NCBI GenBank assembly: GCA_016720395.1
Contig: JADKKR010000003.1
Location: 334,163 to 398,162 of the forward strand
From: Geobacteraceae bacterium
GTDB lineage: Bacteria > Desulfobacterota > Desulfuromonadia > Geobacterales > Pseudopelobacteraceae
Length of the DNA stretch: 64,000 bases
Direction of reading: 5' to 3'
This document shows positions 56,613-64,000 of the stretch, one piece after another. Position 1 is the stretch's first letter. Every line of letters starts with the position of its first letter. Under the pieces are notes generated by a model. That model saw only the letters and a list, made by a program, of their open reading frames with translations. It was not told the DNA's origin and ran no database searches. Both the position numbers and the translations under genes were made by a program.

Positions 56613-57194
56613 TTACAGAGGCAGGTAATTCTTGTTGTTGTGCATGCTCATGGCCTTTGGCAGGCCTTCATCCAGCATCATCTCCAGCATGTCCAGGCCG
56701 CCGTCCAGGATACGGGGCAGAATCTCCATCTCGGCAGGCGGTATGGTTCCCAGCACGTAATTGGTCGTATCGCCGTGGGGCGGTCTGCCGATGCCGATGC
56801 GCAGGCGGGTGAAGTCACCCTTGCCGAGCTGGCCCATGATCGAACGCAGTCCGTTATGCCCGCCATGCCCGCCGCCCAGTTTGAGCCGGATAGTGCCGAA
56901 GGGCAGGTCCAGGTCGTCATGGACAACAATCAGATGCGACAGGGACAGCTTGTGAAACTGGAGCGCCTGCATCACAGCCTGCCCCGATAGATTCATGAAG
57001 GTCTGGGGTTTGAGAAGGATGAGCCGGCAGTCGCGATATGTCCACTCTCCGACCAGCCCGGAAAATGTCTTGCGGGACATGGAAAGGTTTTCGAGCTGTG
57101 CCAGCCGATCCAAAAAAAGGAAACCCGCGTTGTGGCGGGTCCATTGATACGAGGGGCCGGGATTACCCAGCCCCGCTATGACAAACGTTTTCAT
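56613..57194 (-). CDS. pth: Peptidyl-tRNA hydrolase
   Basis: The 193-residue enzyme has the catalytic His in TRHNAGFLFLD, the Asn in KPQTFMNLSGQAV, and Asp in VVHDDLDLPFG, plus GGGHGGHNGLRSI. It releases tRNA from stalled peptidyl-tRNA. The start at 57194 (MKTFVIAGLGNPG) sits 19 nt after the L25 stop. The longer open frame overlaps rplY in another frame and is rejected. Confidence 0.97.
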   Translation of the reverse strand: MKTFVIAGLGNPGPSYQWTRHNAGFLFLDRLAQLENLSMSRKTFSGLVGEWTYRDCRLILLKPQTFMNLSGQAVMQALQFHKLSLSHLIVVHDDLDLPFGTIRLKLGGGHGGHNGLRSIMGQLGKGDFTRLRIGIGRPPHGDTTNYVLGTIPPAEMEILPRILDGGLDMLEMMLDEGLPKAMSMHNNKNYLPL

Positions 57195-57213
57195 CCGGAT
57201 CTGTTGTCGCGAA

Positions 57214-57801
57214 TCAGGCTTCAGCCGGTGCTTCTGCTTCCTTGGCTCTGCCAAGAACGCTGACGACCGGTGTCTTGGGGTTGTCAAGGACCTTAACGCC
57301 CTCGGGAAGTACGATTTCACTGACATGGATCGAATGTGCGATCGCAAGGTTGGTGACATCGATCTCGATGTGGTCGGGAATGTTGTTGGGCAGACATTCA
57401 ACATGCAGTTCGTGGTGGGCCAGGTCGAGCAGGCCGCCTTCCTTGACGCCGATTGCAGTCCCTTTCAGGGCAACCGGTACCGTAACGCGCAGTTTCTCGG
57501 TCATGTTGATGCGATGGAGGTCAACGTGCTTATAGGTGCCTTTGAGCGCATCACGCTGAAGATCGACGATGATGGCCATGGACTGGTCCAGGCTTCCGCC
57601 GCCGACCAGGGTGATCAGGTTGTTCTGGCCGCCTTCGCCTGCCGTTGCTGAACGAAGCTCGCGGTGTTTTATGCTTACAGCGATCGGATCCATGCCCTTG
57701 CCGTACACGACACCCGGAACCATATCCGCACTTCTCAACTGGCGGCTGATGCCCTTGCCGGTTTTCGATCTCAATTCAACGTTCAACTGTTTTTGTTGCA
57801 T
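57214..57801 (-). CDS. rplY: 50S ribosomal protein L25 / Ctc
   Basis: The 195-residue protein has the 5S-rRNA-binding L25 domain ([29 protein letters not shown]) and the longer Ctc-type C-terminal β domain ([35 protein letters not shown]). The start at 57801 is set by GGAGG. The extended frame to 57999 overlaps the prs gene and lacks family similarity. Confidence 0.96.
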   Translation of the reverse strand: MQQKQLNVELRSKTGKGISRQLRSADMVPGVVYGKGMDPIAVSIKHRELRSATAGEGGQNNLITLVGGGSLDQSMAIIVDLQRDALKGTYKHVDLHRINMTEKLRVTVPVALKGTAIGVKEGGLLDLAHHELHVECLPNNIPDHIEIDVTNLAIAHSIHVSEIVLPEGVKVLDNPKTPVVSVLGRAKEAEAPAEA

Positions 57802-57886
57802 AGTGTTCCTCCAATTGTTGTGGCGGGATGGACCCGCCCGGTACTCGCATAATAATATACTATTGTCGTGAATCCTGCAGTCTGCG

Positions 57887-58831
57887 TTAGACGAAGAGTG
57901 AACTGACCGATTCATCTTCATGGATCCGGCGGATAGCCTCGGCCAGAAGCTCGGCGACGGACAGCATTCGTACCTTGCCGGTCTCCTGCTGCTTGTCACC
58001 CAGCGGGATCGTGTCGGTCAGGACGATCTCTTCAATGTCTGAGTTGTTAATACGTTCAATCGCAGGGCCTGAGAGCACGCCGTGCGTTGCGCAGGCATAG
58101 ATAGCCCGGGCGCCGTTTTCCTTGAGCGCTTTGGCTGCCTGGGTCAGGGTGCCGGCGGTGTCGATCATGTCATCCAGGATGATGGCGGTCTTGCCCCGAA
58201 CATCACCGATCAGGTGCATCACTTCGGCCACGTTTGGACCGGTACGACGCTTGTCGATCACTGCCAGGGTGCATTCAAGGCGTTTGGCAAAGGCCCGGGC
58301 CCGTTCGGTGCCACCGGCATCCGGAGAGACCATGACGACCTCTTCGCCCTTGAACCTGGTGTTGAGATAGTCAAGAATTACCGGCGCAGCATACAGGTTG
58401 TCCACCGGAATATTGAAAAATCCCTGGATCTGGCCGGCATGAAGGTCAATCGTGACTACCCGGTCGACACCGGCTGTGGTGATCAGGTCGGCGACCAGCT
58501 TGGCTGTGATGGGAGTGCGCGGCGCGGCCTTGCGGTCCTGGCGGGCATACCCGTAATAGGGAATCACTGCAGTGATGGTCGCTGCCGAAGCCCGTTTGAG
58601 GGCATCGGTCATAATCAGCAGTTCCATCAGGTTGTTGTTGGTGGGTGCGCAGGTGGACTGAATGACATAAACGTCACGACCGCGGACATTCTCGGTAATC
58701 TCGATCATGATTTCGCCGTCGGAGAAGGTACGGACCCGGGCGCCGCCGAGCGGCACATGAAGGCACTCACAGATTTTCTGAGCGAGGGCGGGATTGGAGT
58801 TTCCGGTGAAAACCCTGATCTTGTCGTGCAT
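57887..58831 (-). CDS. prs: Ribose-phosphate pyrophosphokinase
   Basis: The 314-residue enzyme has [16 protein letters not shown] at the N-terminus, the ATP-binding loop [14 protein letters not shown], the flexible KRRTGPN, and the PRPP signature [12 protein letters not shown]. It makes PRPP from ribose 5-phosphate and ATP. It is the first gene of the block, with a predicted promoter 100 nt upstream. Confidence 0.97.
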   Translation of the reverse strand: MHDKIRVFTGNSNPALAQKICECLHVPLGGARVRTFSDGEIMIEITENVRGRDVYVIQSTCAPTNNNLMELLIMTDALKRASAATITAVIPYYGYARQDRKAAPRTPITAKLVADLITTAGVDRVVTIDLHAGQIQGFFNIPVDNLYAAPVILDYLNTRFKGEEVVMVSPDAGGTERARAFAKRLECTLAVIDKRRTGPNVAEVMHLIGDVRGKTAIILDDMIDTAGTLTQAAKALKENGARAIYACATHGVLSGPAIERINNSDIEEIVLTDTIPLGDKQQETGKVRMLSVAELLAEAIRRIHEDESVSSLFV

Positions 58832-58930
58832 GATCGTTCAGTTACCTTTCAAGGTCGAAAAAGACTCGTGGTCGGGGTGTCAGGAATCAAAGCGCACGAT
58901 TGCCGGAACAGGAATCCCCTGAAATGAAAA

Positions 58931-58959
58931 TTTTTACAATATCGTCACATCAAAGTCAA
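58931..58959 (-). promoter_or_regulatory. Predicted promoter of prs block
   Basis: On the minus strand TTGACT and TAAAAA are separated by 17 nt, 100 nt before the prs start. Confidence 0.45.
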
Positions 58960-59008
58960 TCATAAATACATGTATCATCGGGATTCCGGTGTTATCCGCC
59001 CTGTGCAA

Positions 59009-59036
59009 AAACCGCCCGTGCTACCACAGGCGGTTT
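59009..59036 (-). terminator. Terminator of the parvulin gene
   Basis: AAACCGCC/GGCGGTTT flanks an inner GTG/CAC stem. On the minus strand it is followed by TTGCACAG after a short T run. It separates the parvulin from prs. Confidence 0.75.
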
Positions 59037-59059
59037 GTTGTTAAGGTTTTAACCGCCGG

Positions 59060-59980
59060 TCATTTTTTTGTTTCTCCGGCAGTTCCGGTGCTGAGGCCTT
59101 TATCTTCGGCGTTCTTCTCCCCGGACACATCCATGCCGGCCTCTTTGACGGCCTGTTCAATAAACTCCTGGACCTTCCGCTGTTCTGTCTCGGTCTTAAG
59201 CTTGTTGTAGATATACTCCCTGGCCTCCTGAAAGGGCGCTGTGCGTTTTTCCTGGCGCTCGTCCATTTTAATGATGTGGAAGCCGTAGGAAGTGAGGACG
59301 AGAGCGCTGGTTTCTCCGGTTTTGAGGGCAAAGGCTGCCTTTTCAAACTCTTCTGAATTGGTTTTGCCTGGTGTGATCGGGGCCAGCTCTCCGCCCTTGG
59401 AGGAAGAAATCTGGTCTTCGGATACCTCGGCGGCCAGCTTGGCGAAATCCTCCCCCTTGCTCAACCGCTGCAGGACCGCCTCAGCCCTGGCCCGCGCCTT
59501 ATCCTTTTCCTCCGGTTTGGCTTCTTTCTGTACCGCGATCAGGATATGGCGCACCTTGACCTGCTCAGGCAACTGAAATTCCTTCTCATGCTCCTGATAG
59601 TATTTTTTCAGATCCTCTTCTGCGACGGTCACGCCGGCAGTCACGACCTTAACCAGGTATTCCTGTGAGATGAAGTTGTCGAAAACGTAGCTCAACTGTT
59701 CCTTTATCTCCGGTTTCCTGTCAAATCCCTCTTTCCGGGCCCTGATGACGATCGCCTTTTTGATCAGGATTTCCCTGACAAGGTTGCTTCGCTGCTGGGG
59801 ATCTTCCTGGAAGCGCTTCTGGACTGCGGCTGGCTGGCTGGCCAGGATGCGGTCCAGATCGGCTTCCCTGAGGACAAAATCACCGACTTTGCCCAGTACC
59901 GGATTGGTCTCTTCGGCACAGACAGAGGCTACGGTACACATCATGAGGATTAGTGCTGTCAGGAGGCTGCGAGTTCTCAT
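59060..59980 (-). CDS. Periplasmic parvulin-type peptidyl-prolyl isomerase
   Basis: The 306-residue precursor has a signal peptide (LLTALILMMCTVASVCAE). A SurA-like N-terminal helical chaperone region follows (~25-135), then a PpiC-type parvulin domain (KVRHILIAVQKEAKPEEKDKA... SKGGELAPITPGKTNSEEFEKAAFALKTGE, SYGFHIIKMDERQE), and an amphipathic tail. It probably assists folding of secreted or outer-membrane proteins. The start is 29 nt downstream of the outer-membrane protein gene, so the two may be co-transcribed. Confidence 0.9.
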   Translation of the reverse strand: MRTRSLLTALILMMCTVASVCAEETNPVLGKVGDFVLREADLDRILASQPAAVQKRFQEDPQQRSNLVREILIKKAIVIRARKEGFDRKPEIKEQLSYVFDNFISQEYLVKVVTAGVTVAEEDLKKYYQEHEKEFQLPEQVKVRHILIAVQKEAKPEEKDKARARAEAVLQRLSKGEDFAKLAAEVSEDQISSSKGGELAPITPGKTNSEEFEKAAFALKTGETSALVLTSYGFHIIKMDERQEKRTAPFQEAREYIYNKLKTETEQRKVQEFIEQAVKEAGMDVSGEKNAEDKGLSTGTAGETKK

Positions 59981-60009
59981 TTTCTAAGCTCCGTGAATAG
60001 TGTGTAATT

Positions 60010-60807
60010 CTAGAACGCGTACATCAGACTGAGCCAGAACTTGTCGCCTTCCGGCTTGTTCTCCACCAGCAGTTCCTTCTGGTATTTGAAGGAAAAGGCC
60101 ATGTTCTTGTAATCGTACTTGATCTGCGGACCGATGGCGAATACCTGGCCCTTATTGCCGTCGTTCGGATGCTTGGCTCCGTTGACTTCGTCATCGGTGA
60201 CCTGCTTGTAGAAATATCCACCGGCTCCCAGGCTGTATGCGCCAATTTTCTTGGCCAGGGTGTAATCGACGTGGAACTCGTTTCCGGACTGGTAGTTGGT
60301 GTCGTTGTTCTCGGTGTTGATATCGTACATGAACTTGCCGGAGATCTCGTAGCCGCTGTCGCTCATATAGGTAGCCGCGACGATCGGGGTGAAGGTCCAG
60401 TAGTTGCGGCCGATATTGGCCAGGTCGTTCTTGTCGTAGGCGCCGATGGGCATATCCACATCAACACCAGCCGCATAATGCATATTCTTCGAGTGCCAGG
60501 AAAGTATCAGCGGGCTGATCACAAGATCGCCCAATCCGTTGTTGCTCTGGCTTCTGCCCGGGACAGCCACTTCCAGGTGAACGAGCGGCAGGATTGCCTG
60601 CATGCCGATATTGCCTCCGAGCAAGGTGCTTTTGGTTACATGCACAACCCTGAAAACATTGGCCAGTGCGTCCAGTTCGAACTTCGGGATGGCGTTGTTG
60701 CCGTCCTTGTCCTTAAGGCTGCCGGCGGTGTAGTAGGTGACATAGTTGAGGAAGTAGGTACCCGGTGGCGGGAACATGCCGGCTCCGAACCCCTCAACAT
60801 TGATCAA
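60010..60807 (-). pseudogene. Outer-membrane transporter-like protein (phenol_MetA_deg type) lacking signal peptide
   Basis: The frame encodes 265 residues of a β-barrel-type protein of the phenol-degradation MetA/SphA family (MFPPPGTYFLNYVTYYTAG, GDLVISPLILSWH, GRNYWTFTPIVAATYM) and ends in an aromatic-terminated strand (SLMYAF), as outer-membrane barrels do. It begins only with TTG at 60807, has no signal peptide or Shine-Dalgarno, and abuts the stop of the giant gene 3 nt away (60813). The 5' end has probably been lost by rearrangement. A non-standard start inside the upstream gene is the alternative. Confidence 0.65.
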
Positions 60808-60812
60808 GCAGG

Positions 60813-63800
60813 TCAGTCTTTTAGGCAGCGGATAGTTCTGCCGCGCGGGAAATCACTCCACCAGTATGTGGAATCTACTCCACCTTGATCCAGTGACAAG
60901 CCGCTTCTCCAGGCTTCCGGGTTGATGTACGGGCTGATGCTGGATGTCCAGAATATGGTATGTTCACCAACCCCGTAATAGGTGGTGCCATAAGAACTGC
61001 CACCTAATAGACCATTAAAACCTGTATCACCGCAGGGTATTCTCCCCTGGCAGAGGCCGTCAGCTTTCATCCGGTCGCCGGCCGGTGCACCGCAGAAATT
61101 ACTGTCGCTGCTTCTGTACGTACTGCAGCCGCCGGGGCCGAGGAAATTTGTCAGGGCAACATATTCCGGATCGCTCGGAATATGCCAGCCTGCAGGGCAG
61201 ATGCCTTGCGATCCCTCAATTTGCGCACCGCACATCGCCTGATTCCATGTATAGAGCCCACCATAGGTTGTACAGCTGCTTGCGGTGTCGTTATAGCAGT
61301 ATTTCTGTACAGATGAACATGACGCGCCTTGTCCGCTGATGATGGGGATCATTGTGCCTGTATTCAGGTTCTTGGCAAGCCAGCACTGCGTACCAATTTG
61401 AACGGTGGGATAATTATCGCCGGCATAGGTGAGTACATCACCGCAGGTAGCCCATGGCGCCGTTGTGACCGTGATCATGTAGTCCTGCGTCGTCAGGTCT
61501 TCCGCCGTAACGGTATAGACGACCGGACTGGTGAAGTCCCTGGGTTCACCCGATGCGGGAGAGATGCCCGCCCCTGAGTGGGTGATTGTCGGGACCAGAG
61601 CAGTGACGTCCGTGCCCGATGGGACGCTTATGGCAATCGTGTGGGTCGCTTCGTCAATAACTCCCTCTGCGGCAGGGCTGGCAAAACTGAACGCAGTGAT
61701 GGCTTTGGTGCTGCTCTGTAGAGCCCTAACGGCAACCCCACTCATCCGGGTCAGGGCCTTTACGGTTACCGGGCCGAAGACAGTTGTCAGACCGAGGCAG
61801 GATGTATAGTCGGCATCATATCCTCCAACGATGGTGAGGCTTTTTGTTTCGTTAAGAGTAAGGTCGGCTGCCGGCAGCGTGGTGAGTGCCATGATCGTAT
61901 CACCGTGGAGCGCTTCGGTGTAGGCTGTCTGCAGAAGGCTGTATGCTACGCCGGTCCTCTGGTTTTTTACCATGGGAGATGAGGTGAAGTCTGCGGAAAT
62001 ACCTTTGTCTGACGACATGCTGAAGGCGCAATCACCGGTGCCGCTGCATGCATTTCCCCATCCGCTGAAACCTGAAGAGGTGCCAGGTGTCTGGAACAAC
62101 ACCACCGTTGAGCTGACGGGGATCGGTGCCGAACAGGTAGCTCCGCAATTTATTCCGGCAGGTGAGCTTGTAACGGTCCCTGTGCCAGCGCCTGTTTTGG
62201 TAATAGTGAGGGTATAAGTCTGGATGCTTGCCGCGCAGTCGGCGGTCGTGCCGCCGTAGAACCCGGTACAATTCCATGTCCATGGTCCGCTGCCATTTAC
62301 TGTTGTCGGGGTGCCGTATGTGCAAAGGTCACTGGTTGGCGCAGAAGTGAACGTGCCGCCGTTGGATATACCGCAAGCACCGTTGACGGTTAGATCGAAG
62401 GTTGCTGTACAACTCTTGTCAGTATCCATGACGACCAAGCCGTCGGAGCAGTCGGTATTCCCACTCCAGCCTGAGAACACTGAGCCTGTGCCGGGGGCGG
62501 TGCTAAGGTTTACCACGGAACCGTTTGTATAGGTATCGCTGCAGTTGCCGACACATGAGAGTGTGACAGTGTCGGCTGCCGTTGTCCCTGATGATTCGTC
62601 GAATTTCCAGTTGCCGACCCTGTTCGGCAGCGCGTCCGAAGTGTTTGTGTATATCCGGGCAACCTCCGCCGCGGAAACGGAGCGGTTGTACATCTGTACT
62701 TCATCTATCAAACCAGAATAAGAACCTTGAGAGGTGTAGCCGGTGTGATAGCCGTCCCGCGAGATCCATAGCGGGTCGGAGCTGCCCAGTGCCGGGCCGG
62801 TGTTCTGAGTGGAACTGCCGGCCTCCACACCGTTGATGAAGAATGTGACGGTTGCATTTGTCCCGTTGAACGAGCGTGTTGCTGCCACATGCTGCCAGAC
62901 GCCGGTTGTGATTACCCCGGTTGAGGAGAATCCGGGGTACTGTATGTTGGTTCCCCAGTAATGCAGAATCAATGACCCGCCGCAGCCTATGTAAAGTTCA
63001 TAAGGCGTTGCGTGGTTGGAGGACCTTTTGGATATCAGGGCATAGCCTGGGTCAGCACCGCTGCAGGTTACGGAGTTCGGATTGATCCACAGGGAGATGG
63101 TCAGGTCTCCGGTGATATTAAAGATGTCAGGTGTGGGCGCGGGGACTGAAACATACTGGCCATTGGAAAGGCTGAGTCCGTTGCCGTATGTTCCCGATGT
63201 CCAGGCCGGGCTGTTGATAAGTGCCCCGTTGTGTGGAATCCCTGATGCCCCCGCCGGTGACGCGATAACAGTGCCTGTGCCGGTCCCGTCCTGATTAAGT
63301 GTGAGAAGTTGCGTAGTGCGGATAAATGTTGCTGTGACGATTTTGTCCGTATCCATAGTGACGATGCAGGTCCCTGTACCGCTGCAGCCCTCGCCCGACC
63401 AGCCACTGAAGGCCGATCGGGTATCTGCAACGGCAGTCAGAGTCACTTGGCTTCCAGTCGTGAAACTGCTCGAACATGTCGTCCCGCAGTCAATACCGGC
63501 GGGAGAGCTGTTTACGGTCCCGGTACCGGTGCCGGATTTGGTGATGGTCAATAACATCTCGGGACTCGGGATCGTGTATCGCAGAAGGACCATATCGATT
63601 CCACCGGCTCCGAAGCTGGCGGTATTTCCGACCAGGTACAGGTCTTGTCCGTCTGTTGCGATGCCAGTGGCGGAGTCATCCTGTACTCCACCCCACAGTG
63701 TCGTGGAAAGAAGGTCGCCGGTCGCCGGATCGATCTGGAGGAGTGCCGCGTCGGATCCCCCGGCAGTAGTCCCCCTGGTTGTACCTGCCGCATAGATACG

Positions 63801-64000
63801 TGAAGCGAGCCCCGTCACCCCGTTCAGGATGTCCTCAGCCGAGTTGCGGTCATACTGCTTCGTCCAGACGACATTGCCGGCCTCATCCCACTTCTCAATA
63901 AGAAAGTCCAGTGCCAAGGTCTGTCCTACAGCATAGATCGCTCCTCCAAAAGCAGTCACTCCTTGATAATTGCCGTAAAGGGTTGATGTCCTTGTCCAGA
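60813..64000 (-). CDS. Giant secreted modular protein (β-propeller, InlB-like, LamG, FISUMP), 5' end outside window
   Basis: The frame is open to the right edge, so more than 1060 residues belong to it. Order from the N-terminal side: SBBP-like propeller repeats (YGNYQGVTAFGGAIYAVG, SDAALLQIDPATGDLLST); an InlB-like β repeat (LTITKSGTGTGTVNSSPAG... FSGWSGEGC); a second one split by a LamG domain (~63245-62570); a Cys-rich ISNGGTFTSAP module; a third InlB-like repeat (~62215-61975); a bacterial Ig-like part (~61760-61450); and a C-terminal FISUMP/paralogous domain (PTVQIGTQCWLAKNLNTG, GICPAGWHIPSDPEY). It is probably an exported surface or adhesin-like protein. Cysteines are numerous in the last domain. 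Confidence 0.85.
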   Translation of the reverse strand, partial: WTRTSTLYGNYQGVTAFGGAIYAVGQTLALDFLIEKWDEAGNVVWTKQYDRNSAEDILNGVTGLASRIYAAGTTRGTTAGGSDAALLQIDPATGDLLSTTLWGGVQDDSATGIATDGQDLYLVGNTASFGAGGIDMVLLRYTIPSPEMLLTITKSGTGTGTVNSSPAGIDCGTTCSSSFTTGSQVTLTAVADTRSAFSGWSGEGCSGTGTCIVTMDTDKIVTATFIRTTQLLTLNQDGTGTGTVIASPAGASGIPHNGALINSPAWTSGTYGNGLSLSNGQYVSVPAPTPDIFNITGDLTISLWINPNSVTCSGADPGYALISKRSSNHATPYELYIGCGGSLILHYWGTNIQYPGFSSTGVITTGVWQHVAATRSFNGTNATVTFFINGVEAGSSTQNTGPALGSSDPLWISRDGYHTGYTSQGSYSGLIDEVQMYNRSVSAAEVARIYTNTSDALPNRVGNWKFDESSGTTAADTVTLSCVGNCSDTYTNGSVVNLSTAPGTGSVFSGWSGNTDCSDGLVVMDTDKSCTATFDLTVNGACGISNGGTFTSAPTSDLCTYGTPTTVNGSGPWTWNCTGFYGGTTADCAASIQTYTLTITKTGAGTGTVTSSPAGINCGATCSAPIPVSSTVVLFQTPGTSSGFSGWGNACSGTGDCAFSMSSDKGISADFTSSPMVKNQRTGVAYSLLQTAYTEALHGDTIMALTTLPAADLTLNETKSLTIVGGYDADYTSCLGLTTVFGPVTVKALTRMSGVAVRALQSSTKAITAFSFASPAAEGVIDEATHTIAISVPSGTDVTALVPTITHSGAGISPASGEPRDFTSPVVYTVTAEDLTTQDYMITVTTAPWATCGDVLTYAGDNYPTVQIGTQCWLAKNLNTGTMIPIISGQGASCSSVQKYCYNDTASSCTTYGGLYTWNQAMCGAQIEGSQGICPAGWHIPSDPEYVALTNFLGPGGCSTYRSSDSNFCGAPAGDRMKADGLCQGRIPCGDTGFNGLLGGSSYGTTYYGVGEHTIFWTSSISPYINPEAWRSGLSLDQGGVDSTYWWSDFPRGRTIRCLKD

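Noticed and set aside
61970..63560. Short repeats resembling a CRISPR or tandem DNA array
   Set aside because: They are diverged coding repeats (InlB-like domains) within one open frame, with uneven spacing and low nucleotide identity.

Overview
The window looks like chromosome from a metal-reducing member of the Geobacterales (Desulfuromonadia; Geobacter/Trichlorobacter type). It is GC-rich and carries a PpcA-like triheme cytochrome c7, a 12-haem periplasmic cytochrome, a eukaryote-type citrate synthase, a two-iron-centre superoxide reductase, LptF/LptG, and the usual prs-rplY-pth-ychF block. No species is claimed. I see no phage, insertion sequence, CRISPR array or rRNA. There is one tRNA gene (Val, CAC).

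Layout. 1-3947 (+): a FecR-domain protein, then a sulfotransferase, a methyltransferase and a PaaK-like adenylate-forming enzyme, probably a small modification cluster. 4180-4461 (+): cytochrome c7. 4558-10276 (-): a membrane-lipid and oxidative-stress block (DUF2878, lipocalin, cyclopropane-fatty-acid synthase family, DUF1365, flavin amine oxidase-like protein, DUF547, glutathione peroxidase). 10347-19942 (-): KatG, two half-size YeeE/YedE transporters, a CPA2 antiporter, PsiE, a secreted intradiol dioxygenase, a UGA-interrupted small membrane protein and a P-type ATPase. 19944-24719: a second lipid block, with a minus-strand operon facing a plus-strand DUF1499 and CFA-synthase pair. 24750-35329: nitroreductase, a UGA-interrupted thioredoxin, a molybdenum hydroxylase operon whose large subunit is frameshifted, and a run of redox genes (DsrE, Old Yellow Enzyme, pirin, rhodanese-YceI, WrbA, ferritin-like). 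35403-42642: small conserved genes, rhomboid, tRNA-Val, 12-haem cytochrome, DUF294 protein, a decayed acetate permease remnant and a sensor kinase. 42691-58831: SPFH/zinc-ribbon pair, M24 peptidase, citrate synthase, superoxide reductase, LptFG, an HpnN-like RND exporter and the housekeeping block. 59060-64000: a parvulin, an outer-membrane protein lacking its signal peptide, and a very large secreted modular protein running off the right edge.

The strongest discovery is a pair of genes that ordinary gene callers would break. Each has an in-frame UGA exactly where its family has a functional cysteine, coding similarity continues in the same frame past the UGA, and a hairpin of bacterial SECIS type lies 18-23 nt downstream. 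One is a TrxC-like thioredoxin with active site U-P-H-C (25624-26067). The other is a DUF6132-like small membrane protein (16890-17096). Together they argue that this organism decodes UGA as selenocysteine. No sel genes are in the window.

Much of the rest concerns oxygen and redox stress in a nominal anaerobe: KatG, glutathione peroxidase, superoxide reductase, Old Yellow Enzyme, WrbA, pirin, a ferritin-like protein, and two lipid-modification loci resembling those tied to singlet-oxygen and peroxide stress in other proteobacteria. Signs of decay or rearrangement are the iorB frameshift, the ActP remnant beside a very AT-rich tract, the headless outer-membrane protein, and a permuted LamG domain nested inside another repeat.
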